19,607 nt of DNA, taken from positions 1 through 19,607 of the forward strand of contig CANEVK010000008.1 of assembly GCA_947442115.1 (NCBI GenBank). The letters run 5' to 3'. The position numbers and the translations under genes are program-made. Below are positions 1-6,614 of the stretch, piece after piece. The first letter of the stretch is position 1, and every line of letters begins with the position of its first letter. The notes beneath the pieces were generated by a model. The model was not told the DNA's origin. It searched no databases and was given only the letters and a program-made list of their open reading frames with translations. The DNA is from Bacteriovoracaceae bacterium. GTDB lineage: Bacteria; Bdellovibrionota; Bacteriovoracia; Bacteriovoracales; Bacteriovoracaceae.

Positions 1-504
1 CAGATTTTCAAGCCGGCGATTGATATTCGTTATGATAAAGAAGATGTTGTTTCTCATTCTTCCCAGGCCATCAAATCTGAGCCTGTAGAAAATGCTGTGG
101 ATATTCTTATTCGCTTAAAAGATTCCACTCGAGTGGTAGCGATAGATGAGGTGCAATTTTTTGATGAAAGCATTATCACTGTTGTTACAAAACTTGCGGC
201 CCGAGGTTTCAGAGTTATTTGTGCGGGTCTTGATTTAGATTATCGTGCCCAGCCTTTTGGCCCCATGCCAACTCTACTGGCCTTGGCCGATGAAGTGATG
301 AAAATTCATTCTATTTGTACAGTTTGCGGGGCACCGGCCACTCGTTCTCAGCGCTTAAGCGCTAATAAAGACCGTGTCCTTTTGGGCGAAACGGATGCTT
401 ATGAAGCACGTTGCCGAGGACACTATCAATACGATGATTCTGAAGAGCAGGCCCTTCTCCCCCTGGATGAAGAGATAAAGCCACTTTCTCAACTTTCAAA
501 CTAG
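1..504 (+). CDS. tdk: Thymidine kinase, type II (5'-truncated by window edge)
   Basis: ATP-dependent phosphorylation of thymidine to dTMP in the cytoplasm (pyrimidine salvage). The frame is open from base 1 and its first residues (QIFKPAIDIRYDKEDVVSH) match the conserved segment after the P-loop of type II thymidine kinases, so the P-loop and true start lie upstream; the GTG at 97 is internal. Visible motifs are VVAIDEVQFF (Walker B-like, with the catalytic-base region), then GLDLDYRAQPFGPM and the C-terminal zinc ribbon: a C-x2-C pair encoded at 316-327 and a second Cys and His encoded at 412-423. The C-terminus is complete. It is the first visible gene of a plus-strand operon, with the next start 19 bases after its stop. 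The family assignment is secure; only the N-terminal quarter or so is missing. Confidence 0.96.
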   Translation, partial: QIFKPAIDIRYDKEDVVSHSSQAIKSEPVENAVDILIRLKDSTRVVAIDEVQFFDESIITVVTKLAARGFRVICAGLDLDYRAQPFGPMPTLLALADEVMKIHSICTVCGAPATRSQRLSANKDRVLLGETDAYEARCRGHYQYDDSEEQALLPLDEEIKPLSQLSN

Positions 505-514
505 AGACATTTCA

Positions 515-551
515 CTCTGGCCCATGGTAATCTCATTCACCATGGCCAGAG
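515..551 (+). promoter_or_regulatory. Inverted repeat overlapping the start codon of the UPRT-like gene
   Basis: CTCTGGCCCATGGT (515-528) is complementary to ACCATGGCCAGAG (539-551), with one unpaired C and a 10-base loop. The predicted hairpin contains the candidate ATG at 524 in one arm and the in-frame ATG at 542 in the other. No T-run follows, so it does not look like an intrinsic terminator. It could occlude ribosome access until translation of tdk or a factor opens it; that role is inferred. Confidence 0.5.
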
Positions 552-1360
552 ATATTCAGCATCAACATTTATCTTCTTCATTAAGCGAAATAAATCACCT
601 TTACGGGAATAATGTTCATCTTTTTTCTTCACCCATTTGTCTCTCTTTACTGGCGAAATTAGGCTCACCCCAAACTAAGCAGCCCCAGATAAATGATCTT
701 GTGAGCATGCTTTATACACATATGATTGATCATGTGGTGGATGTTTTACTTCCCCGCACTCAGGCCAATATAGAAACTCGCATGAAAGAGTTTCATCCTG
801 AGGCCATCTATGAGGGGCAAGTGATTGACCCAGAGGCCCCTGCGGTTTGTGTGGATCTGGCCCGGGCCGGAACACTTCCTTCTCAAGTTTGTTACACCAA
901 GCTTAATTATCTTCTCAATCCAGACAAGGTTCGCCAGGATCACTTTTATATAGCTCGCGTGAGTAATGAAAAAGGTGAAGTCACTGGAGTGAGTGTGGCA
1001 GGCTCTAAAATTGGTGGTGGTGTAGAAAATGCCGTTGTGCTTTTTCCAGACCCCATGGGCGCCACAGGTGGAACAATTGTTGAGGCCGTGAAGCATTATC
1101 AAAATCTTCCTGGAGGCAAGCCTCGGTTGATGGTGGCCATGCATTTAATTGTCACACCTGAGTATTTGGCGAAAGTGACAAAGTTATGCCCTGATCTCGT
1201 TATTTTTGCTCTTAGACTAGATCGTGGGCTTTCGGAAAAAAATATTTTAAATGAGATCCCAGGAACGCATTGGAATCTAGAAAAAGGTCTTAATTCAATT
1301 CAATATATTGTACCAGGCGCGGGTGGCCTAGGAGAAATCCTCAACAACTCATACTGCTAG
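524..1360 (+). CDS. Uracil phosphoribosyltransferase-family protein (atypical)
   Basis: Predicted PRTase-fold enzyme; the closest family I recognise is uracil phosphoribosyltransferase (uracil + PRPP to UMP). Support comes from the PRPP loop VLFPDPMGATGGT, corresponding to the usual DPMLATGG, an upstream LARAG segment, and the C-terminal IQYIVPGAGGLGEIL, matching the YIVPGxGDxGDR uracil-binding segment. At 278 aa it is longer than the usual ~208 aa, mostly through an N-terminal extension and inserts. Two Asp and the Arg of the canonical GDxGDR stretch are replaced (GGLGEI), so base specificity may differ. The start is uncertain: ATG 524 or ATG 542, neither with a strong Shine-Dalgarno and both inside an inverted repeat. 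It sits between tdk and hpt (8-base gap to hpt), which supports nucleobase salvage. Confidence 0.8.
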   Translation: MVISFTMARDIQHQHLSSSLSEINHLYGNNVHLFSSPICLSLLAKLGSPQTKQPQINDLVSMLYTHMIDHVVDVLLPRTQANIETRMKEFHPEAIYEGQVIDPEAPAVCVDLARAGTLPSQVCYTKLNYLLNPDKVRQDHFYIARVSNEKGEVTGVSVAGSKIGGGVENAVVLFPDPMGATGGTIVEAVKHYQNLPGGKPRLMVAMHLIVTPEYLAKVTKLCPDLVIFALRLDRGLSEKNILNEIPGTHWNLEKGLNSIQYIVPGAGGLGEILNNSYC

Positions 1361-1368
1361 GAGATCAT

Positions 1369-1899
1369 ATGGAAATGTATACCCCTGAAGCCCTTATTAC
1401 CGAAGAAGAAATTTCTCTCAGGCTAGAAGCCTTAGGAAAGGCCATCACTAAAGATTATGATAATGAAGATTTGATTGTGATTTGTGTTCTGAAGGGAGCT
1501 TTTATTTTTTGTTCGGATCTGATCAAAAAAATAAATCGTCCTGTTTCTTTAGAATTTATTTCTCTTTCATCCTACGGTGATTCGACAAATAGTTCAGGCA
1601 ACGTGAGACTCGAAATGGATATAACGGCCAATGTTGAAGGAAAAAATGTTCTCGTCGTCGAGGACATTGTTGATACAGGACTTACGATCAAAACCTTGAT
1701 GGAGATGATCTCTGTGCGTAAACCAAAGAGTGTCAAACTTGCCTCATTACTTTTTAAGCCGGTGAAGCTTAAGCATAAAGTAACGATTGATTATCTTGGT
1801 TTTGAAATTGAAGATAAATTTGTGATTGGATATGGCCTAGACTATGCCGGCCGCTACCGTGAACTCCCATACATTGGAATTTTAAATGCAGGTAACTAA
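1369..1899 (+). CDS. hpt: Hypoxanthine phosphoribosyltransferase
   Basis: Converts hypoxanthine (and usually guanine) with PRPP to IMP/GMP in the cytoplasm, the purine arm of salvage. At 176 aa it has normal family length. It shows the N-terminal IVICVLKGAFIFCSDL segment, the flexible-loop SSYGDST, the PRPP-binding VLVVEDIVDTGLT motif with the acidic pair, and the C-terminal IGYGLDYAGRYRELPYI signature that closes over the purine. An AGGAGA ribosome binding site lies just before ATG 1369, eight bases after the upstream stop. The last 14 bases overlap the start of the next gene, suggesting translational coupling. Assignment is secure; hypoxanthine versus guanine preference cannot be read from sequence. 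Confidence 0.95.
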   Translation: MEMYTPEALITEEEISLRLEALGKAITKDYDNEDLIVICVLKGAFIFCSDLIKKINRPVSLEFISLSSYGDSTNSSGNVRLEMDITANVEGKNVLVVEDIVDTGLTIKTLMEMISVRKPKSVKLASLLFKPVKLKHKVTIDYLGFEIEDKFVIGYGLDYAGRYRELPYIGILNAGN

Positions 1900-2899
1900 T
1901 CAAGGAAGTGTTCGAGTTGATCTGGTTGGTGGAACTCTAGACATCGAGCCTATTAATCTTATTATCAAAAATGTTGTGACGTTGAATGTAGCAACAGGAC
2001 TTAAGGCAACAGTCACTCTTTCTAAAATTGCTTTTGATGGAATTGAAATTCATTCAAAAGACTACAACAAGACCTATAAGTATGAGGCCAAAGATCTGAC
2101 TGAAGATCGAGTCGTTTATTCAAAAGAATATGCTGAAATGTCTTTTGTGCTTCAGATCTTGAGGCTTTTTAATATTAACTCTGGTCTTAAATTAGAACTC
2201 TCATCTGGAGCACCGGCCGGTTCAGGTCTGGGTGGATCTTCGGCGATGGGAGTGACTCTGTATCGAGCGCTTTGTAATTTTACGGGCCATAATTATGACC
2301 GTCATAATGCTGTTCTCAAAGTTAAGGCGGTTGAAAGCCGAATCCTGAATCAAGGGATGGCCGGTTATCAAGATTATTTCCCGGCCCTGACGGGTGGTGT
2401 CCTCGCCGTTAAAGGGGTTGAAGGGGAAATCAAAGTTGAGCAGCTTTACTCGGATGAACTCAAACACATTTTAGAAACTCACCTGACTCTTATTTCTTCC
2501 GGCCAGTCTCGCGCTTCAGGCATCAATAATTGGGAAGTTTATAAAGGTTTTTTTGATAAGAAGCCTGAGGTGGTTGAAGGCTTAACACGGATTGCCCAAA
2601 TTTCTCACGCCACTTATCTGGCCTTGAAAGAACGTAAATGGGACCAGATGCTAGAAAATATTGCCCAAGAGGGACTTGAGCGAGAGAAGTTATTTCCAGG
2701 GATTACGACTGAGAAAATTCGTCAATTTACCGCTGAATTAAAAAATGAAGGAAATGTGTTAGGATTAAAGATGTGCGGCGCCGGTGGGGGAGGCTGCTTT
2801 ATCCTGGTTCACAAAGGACTTGATCCGAATCTGATCGAGACCAAAGTGAGGGCCCATGGGATGGAGATCCTTCCTTTCAAAGTGGAATCGCCTCTTTAA
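1886..2899 (+). CDS. GHMP-family kinase (sugar/heptose kinase-like)
   Basis: ATP-dependent small-molecule kinase of the GHMP superfamily, 337 aa. Motif 1 is near the N-terminus (RVDLVGGTLDIEP), motif 2, the phosphate-binding glycine/serine loop, is SGAPAGSGLGGSSAMG at about residues 110-125, and motif 3 is KMCGAGGGGCF at about residues 295-305. The RVDLxGGxxD opening resembles the sugar-1-kinase / D,D-heptose-7-phosphate kinase branch, where it contacts the sugar. The substrate is not readable from sequence. ATG 1886 overlaps the end of hpt by 14 bases, and no other start codon lies before motif 1. Its place in a nucleotide-salvage operon is unexpected for a sugar kinase, unless it feeds nucleotide-sugar synthesis or has an unrecognised nucleoside-type substrate. 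Confidence 0.88.
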   Translation: MQVTNQGSVRVDLVGGTLDIEPINLIIKNVVTLNVATGLKATVTLSKIAFDGIEIHSKDYNKTYKYEAKDLTEDRVVYSKEYAEMSFVLQILRLFNINSGLKLELSSGAPAGSGLGGSSAMGVTLYRALCNFTGHNYDRHNAVLKVKAVESRILNQGMAGYQDYFPALTGGVLAVKGVEGEIKVEQLYSDELKHILETHLTLISSGQSRASGINNWEVYKGFFDKKPEVVEGLTRIAQISHATYLALKERKWDQMLENIAQEGLEREKLFPGITTEKIRQFTAELKNEGNVLGLKMCGAGGGGCFILVHKGLDPNLIETKVRAHGMEILPFKVESPL

Positions 2900-2910
2900 G
2901 AGGAACTATC

Positions 2911-3876
2911 TTGGGTAATAGACCAAAAAATGTGGCAGGAATGAGCCTTGGTGGGGGGAGAAGAGAGAATTTTTTCCTTTCACTTCTTGAGTATTATCCT
3001 GAAAAAAAACGCTGGTTTTTAAAATCACTCCATCAAGTGAAAGACGAAGAAATCCGTGACCGAGATGAGATCATCGCTTCTTGGGTTGAGCAATACGAAC
3101 TAAGACAACTGATTGTGGATTTTCCGCTCTCACGTCCTCCTTGCGAAGAAGCCTGTTTAACCAATTGTACCGGAGCTCACGCTTGTCCTCGACGAGAAGT
3201 GATTGAGGTACGAGAAGAAATGCAAAAGCTTTTGGACGAAGATGCTGATGCTGAAAAAAGTAATCCTAAAAAATATGAGCAAGATCGAGTCGCCTCCCTT
3301 GAGGTTGATTATTCAAAAAATATCACCAAGAAAAATGCTGATGAGCACATGCTTTCTCGCTCCTTTAAGCGAAAGCTTCGCAAAGGTTTTGTGCCCTACT
3401 GGCACCGACCGATAGACTTTTGGGTTTGGAAAAACTATTACGACCAGCTCCTCGAAGTTTTCAAAATGTCCTATGACTCATTTGGAAATGTCTCGGTCAT
3501 GCTTTTAGCACGATTAAAATATCTCGTTCGCCATTTGCCTCGAGATCTTCAAATGTATGAATCGAGCATTGAAATCTCGCTGATAGAACTTTACCGAGCA
3601 AAAATTATTTCAAAATCGACTTTGCTTCAACTTTTTGATCTGGAACTGGCCAGTGCGGCCCGAGAGATGATAGTTCAGCATATTGAACAACACATGGATA
3701 TTTTTATCTATGAGAATGATCTTGAGACGATCATTAAAAATGAGCAGGCCTTTGATTCTTTTGTCCTCTCAGTGGTTGGCCAAAGAATGCTCATGAATGG
3801 GCTGAGAGAAATCCCTGAATGGGGAACTTCAGACGGAGCAAATTTTATTGTCCCTTCTTTTTTGGCACAAGGGTAG
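2911..3876 (+). CDS. Uncharacterised protein with Cys cluster, possible DUF429/RNase H-like N-terminus
   Basis: 321 aa soluble protein, not confidently recognised. It starts with TTG at 2911, supported by AAGAGGA eight bases upstream. The N-terminal ~75 residues alternate strand and helix with GMSLGGG near residue 10 and IVDFPLS near 68-74. This is faintly like the DUF429 predicted nuclease fold, but the usual first-strand Asp is absent. A cluster CEEACLTNCTGAHAC (residues 78-92; spacing C-x3-C-x3-C-x5-C) could bind a metal or iron-sulfur cluster. A basic charged stretch around residues 148-160 precedes a helical C-terminal half. It is the last gene of the operon, 11 bases after the GHMP kinase, and its 3' end overlaps the convergent membrane-protein gene by 32 bases. 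No function is claimed. Confidence 0.8.
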   Translation: MGNRPKNVAGMSLGGGRRENFFLSLLEYYPEKKRWFLKSLHQVKDEEIRDRDEIIASWVEQYELRQLIVDFPLSRPPCEEACLTNCTGAHACPRREVIEVREEMQKLLDEDADAEKSNPKKYEQDRVASLEVDYSKNITKKNADEHMLSRSFKRKLRKGFVPYWHRPIDFWVWKNYYDQLLEVFKMSYDSFGNVSVMLLARLKYLVRHLPRDLQMYESSIEISLIELYRAKIISKSTLLQLFDLELASAAREMIVQHIEQHMDIFIYENDLETIIKNEQAFDSFVLSVVGQRMLMNGLREIPEWGTSDGANFIVPSFLAQG

Positions 3877-4390
3877 TTTCTTCTTTTAAAAGCTTAATTC
3901 CTAGGAAGAGATAAATGTACATCGGAATGGTGGCGAGATTAAAAATAAGCCAACCAGTGCTGATATGTTTATCTAGAACCAATGAAACTGACAGCAGTCC
4001 TGCGGTTAGGGAATAAAATGAGACATAAGAGTAGGCCCATAATTTTTTTCTTAAATAGAAAAAATAAAAGAATAAATTATTAACAAGAATAAGACCGAGC
4101 ATAAAATCAATGCTCTTATTCATAAGTCCATGAACTTCGGCCAGAGTTTCGGCCGAAAGGTCGCTGGCCTGAAGCTTGGCCTGCTCGATAGATATTTGAA
4201 CCAATTTCTCACTGAAGCCATTTTGAGTCAGGGACATTCGAAATGAATAACCTGTCAGAAGGTCTAAAATAAGAAGTGAAAAAACCGTCATCAAGACAAA
4301 ACGGCGAGGACCAATTTTGAGGAAGTGCTGTCGTAATTTCTCTTTCATCCCTTGATGGTATCTCAATTCAGAGTGGAAGGGAATTCTCAT
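3845..4390 (-). CDS. Small integral membrane protein, unknown function
   Basis: 181 aa with four predicted membrane helices: about residues 30-50, 93-112, 117-138 and 146-168. A hydrophilic segment of ~40 residues lies between the first two, and the tail is lysine-rich (LVPKKKGQ). I do not recognise a family. ATG 4390 has a good AGGT ribosome binding site (complement of 4396-4400). An internal ATG at 4348 (MKEKLRQ) has AAGGG directly abutting it, which is too close. The gene converges on and overlaps the preceding plus-strand gene by 32 bases, and its 5' end is head-to-head with the DUF2252 gene. It therefore sits alone on the minus strand between two plus-strand units. Coding potential looks real: consistent hydropathy and no frame break. 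Confidence 0.75.
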   Translation of the reverse strand: MRIPFHSELRYHQGMKEKLRQHFLKIGPRRFVLMTVFSLLILDLLTGYSFRMSLTQNGFSEKLVQISIEQAKLQASDLSAETLAEVHGLMNKSIDFMLGLILVNNLFFYFFYLRKKLWAYSYVSFYSLTAGLLSVSLVLDKHISTGWLIFNLATIPMYIYLFLGIKLLKEETTLVPKKKGQ

Positions 4391-4426
4391 ATTGACCTCA
4401 GGCCCAAACAGCGGAATAGTTTATGT

Positions 4427-5536
4427 ATGGAAGAGTATTTACGACAGGCCCAAATCTTTCAAAAACGCTTAAGTATTAATCCCCTCCCACGCAAAGAGGC
4501 GAGATATTTATTTTTTCGTATGGTGGGCCCGATTATGCAGGCCAAGCTTCAGCGTTTTGTGGACCTCACAAAAGTTCCCACGACCTTTATCCATGGTAAT
4601 CCCCATGTGGATAACTACGTTCGAACCGGGCATGGATCGGCGATGATGGATTTTGATCGCTCCCGAATGGGGCCTTATTGTTGGGACATCATCCGTTTTT
4701 TAAGTTCTCTCTCTCTACGGCAAGAAGATAATGATGAATTTTTAGACCATCGGGTGGTGGAGCATTTTATCGATGCTTACTTTATCCACTTTCTTTATCC
4801 AGATATTCCCCATAAGCAACTCAAAATGCTTAAAGAGGCGACACCTGAGCGATGGCAGATCAACACCAGAGAGTATTTGCGGGCCAATAAAAAATGGGCC
4901 AGAAAAATGCGGGCCTTCAGAGTTAATTCCCGAAGTGAAGCGGTGACTGAGCTTCTTACCAAATTTCTTGAATCAAGAAATGAGCTGCAGTTGATGAATG
5001 AGTTTTATGTGGATGAAGCAGGGCTGACTCCTGGCAGTCTTGGTAAAAAACATTACATCCTGTCTCTTCTTCCTAAAAATCCAGATTCTCATAAAGACGC
5101 TATCCTTTTAGATATTAAAGAAGTTTATGAAGAGAAAAATAATCGCTTTTTTTATTCTCCTTTTGAGCATCATGGTCTGCGCATGATTGAGGCTAGTAAA
5201 ATTTTTGCCGATGGGATGGAGGAGCGGCTAGGGTTTTGCACCTTTCATCATAAGCAATACTGGGGAAGACAAATTCCTTCTTTTGCTGTGAAAGTGAAAA
5301 AGTTTTTAGATAAAGATGAGTTATGTGATTTTGCCACCTCCGTGGGCTCTGAATTAGGTAAAGGTCATCGCAAAGGTCTCAAAGACCCAAAGACAGCTGA
5401 ACTGATTGAAAAAGATTTTCAGTTGAATTTCGATCGTTATTTAAAAATTGCAAAATTATTCACTTTCGAAATTGATTTAGCTTTTGAGGCCATGAGACGA
5501 AAGAATCAACTCTACCAGGATTATAAAGGCTGGTAA
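4427..5536 (+). CDS. DUF2252 family protein (kinase-like fold)
   Basis: 369 aa. DUF2252 proteins are uncharacterised and resemble aminoglycoside/choline phosphotransferase-type folds. Visible here are FIHGNPHVDNY (about residues 54-64; the family's G-D/N-x-H-x-x-N catalytic loop), MMDFDRSRMGPYCWDIIRF (about 73-91; the DFD metal motif and the WDxxR motif), and downstream GLGSLGxxxY-type elements (PGSLGKKHY). The Asp of the usual GDxH is Asn here (HGNPH). The start is uncertain: ATG 4427 (MEEYLRQ) leaves room for the divergent gene that starts at 4390, whereas TTG 4352 or ATG 4355 would extend the protein by 25 residues into it. The stop overlaps the next start by one base (TAATG), so it is translationally coupled to the permease gene. 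Substrate unknown. Confidence 0.85.
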   Translation: MEEYLRQAQIFQKRLSINPLPRKEARYLFFRMVGPIMQAKLQRFVDLTKVPTTFIHGNPHVDNYVRTGHGSAMMDFDRSRMGPYCWDIIRFLSSLSLRQEDNDEFLDHRVVEHFIDAYFIHFLYPDIPHKQLKMLKEATPERWQINTREYLRANKKWARKMRAFRVNSRSEAVTELLTKFLESRNELQLMNEFYVDEAGLTPGSLGKKHYILSLLPKNPDSHKDAILLDIKEVYEEKNNRFFYSPFEHHGLRMIEASKIFADGMEERLGFCTFHHKQYWGRQIPSFAVKVKKFLDKDELCDFATSVGSELGKGHRKGLKDPKTAELIEKDFQLNFDRYLKIAKLFTFEIDLAFEAMRRKNQLYQDYKGW

Positions 5537-6267
5537 TGGAGTCTATCCTCCTTTTCATTTTAGTCACACTTGGCTCTTTTATATCAAGTTTAACTGGACT
5601 TGCTGGTGGCACACTTATTCTAGCGGGCCTTCTCCTGTTTTTTTCACCCTCGATAGCTCTGCCTTTACATAGCTTCACTCAACTTTCATCAAACGCTTTG
5701 AGGTCAGGACTTTTTTTCAAACACGTGGATTGGAAAACTGTCTTCTTTTATTTTCTTTTGATGATTCCGGCCACATGGTTAGGGGCCACTCTCTTTCATC
5801 TCATTAATCCAAGTTGGCTTAAAATTTTAGTGGGATTACTCATTCTCATCTCACTCGTTCCTTGGAAAATAAAAACTCAGACGATTCCAAGTTCCTGGAT
5901 CTTTTTTTGCTTAGGGGGAATTTCTGGTTTTTTAAGTGTCTTTGTGGGGGCCGTTGGCCCACTGGTGACACCATTTTTTAATCGCCTGAATCTTTCTCGG
6001 CAAGGCATGCTTTCTACTAAAAGTGCCGGCCAGGCCCTGCTTCAGCTTTCAAAAATTTTTGCTTTTTGGGGAGCAGCCGACGTCAATTTTGATCTCTTGA
6101 AAGAAAATATTCTCTTACTTGTTTTAGCAACACTCTTGGGAGTCGCTCTCTCAATACCCATTTCAAGAAAGATCTCTGATCAGAGATTTAATCTCATGGT
6201 GAATACACTCTTAGTGATGATCTCACTTAAAGTTTTAGCTGAGGGAATTTTAGAATTATTAAAATAA
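5536..6267 (+). CDS. TauE/SafE family membrane permease
   Basis: 243 aa inner-membrane protein with about eight hydrophobic helices arranged as two related halves. The first half carries SFISSLTGLAGGTLI near the N-terminus; the second carries GGISGFLSVFVGAVGPLVTPFF near residues 127-150. Both match the duplicated TauE/SafE signature. The family exports or imports small organic or sulfur anions such as sulfite, sulfoacetate or taurine-derived compounds; the substrate here is unknown. Its ATG shares a base with the stop of the DUF2252 gene. The stop codon lies inside a palindrome shared with the convergent DUF2203 gene. Confidence 0.88.
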   Translation: MESILLFILVTLGSFISSLTGLAGGTLILAGLLLFFSPSIALPLHSFTQLSSNALRSGLFFKHVDWKTVFFYFLLMIPATWLGATLFHLINPSWLKILVGLLILISLVPWKIKTQTIPSSWIFFCLGGISGFLSVFVGAVGPLVTPFFNRLNLSRQGMLSTKSAGQALLQLSKIFAFWGAADVNFDLLKENILLLVLATLLGVALSIPISRKISDQRFNLMVNTLLVMISLKVLAEGILELLK

Positions 6268-6280
6268 GATCAATCTTATT
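6263..6280. terminator. Palindrome spanning two convergent stop codons, weak bidirectional terminator candidate
   Basis: AATAAGAT (6263-6270) and ATCTTATT (6273-6280) are exact complements around a two-base centre; in RNA this would be a 7-bp AT-rich stem with a 4-base loop. It covers the TAA of the permease gene (6265-6267) and the TAA of the DUF2203 gene (6276-6278). There is no strong T-run on either side, so termination strength is doubtful. Confidence 0.35.
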
Positions 6281-6614
6281 GCATCAAAAGACGCTTCTCT
6301 GGGTATTCCCAAAGATACTGGCCATCTTCGGCCGGAATGCGAACTTTGCATAGGGAAACAGGGATGGCCCCAAGTCTTCTAATTTTATCTGACCATGCTC
6401 CAAGTGTGACATTGATTTTATCTTGAATGAGGATCGCTTTTTCTGAGTTATTCTTGCAAAACCCTAATTGAGAATTAAGAGTATTAAGTTCTCTTTTCGT
6501 TTTTGAAGAAATAAGCATAAGAAGGGGCACAAGTTCTTGGGCCTCTTCTGTGGTGAAGACCTTGGTCTTGTTAAGTGGATAGATGGTGCGGACATTGTCT
6601 AAAGTCGTTTCCAT
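6276..6614 (-). CDS. DUF2203 family protein
   Basis: 112 aa. The order of elements FTTEEAQELVPLLMLISSKTK (helical N-terminus), then AWSDKIRRLGAIPVSL and a C-terminal DGQYLWEYPEKRL resembles DUF2203 proteins. Those have FTLEEAN...LLP early and end in a G.VLFCW..GE..I.YWH-like strand region. The family has no established function. ATG 6614 shares its A with the smpB stop (TAATG), so it is the last gene of the long minus-strand transcription unit and translationally coupled to smpB. Family assignment is moderately confident; the C-terminal motif is degenerate. Confidence 0.75.
   Translation of the reverse strand: METTLDNVRTIYPLNKTKVFTTEEAQELVPLLMLISSKTKRELNTLNSQLGFCKNNSEKAILIQDKINVTLGAWSDKIRRLGAIPVSLCKVRIPAEDGQYLWEYPEKRLLMQ

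Noticed and set aside
97..504. GTG 97 as start of thymidine kinase
   Set aside because: The frame is open to base 1 and codes for conserved thymidine kinase sequence before this codon; the true start is outside the window.
746..1144. Minus-strand reading frame opposite the UPRT-like gene
   Set aside because: Lies wholly inside a well-supported gene, has no family resemblance and low-complexity antisense composition.
3883..3892. CTTTTAAAAG palindrome near convergent gene ends as a terminator
   Set aside because: Too short and AT-only, inside the coding region of the membrane protein, no flanking T-run after a stable stem.
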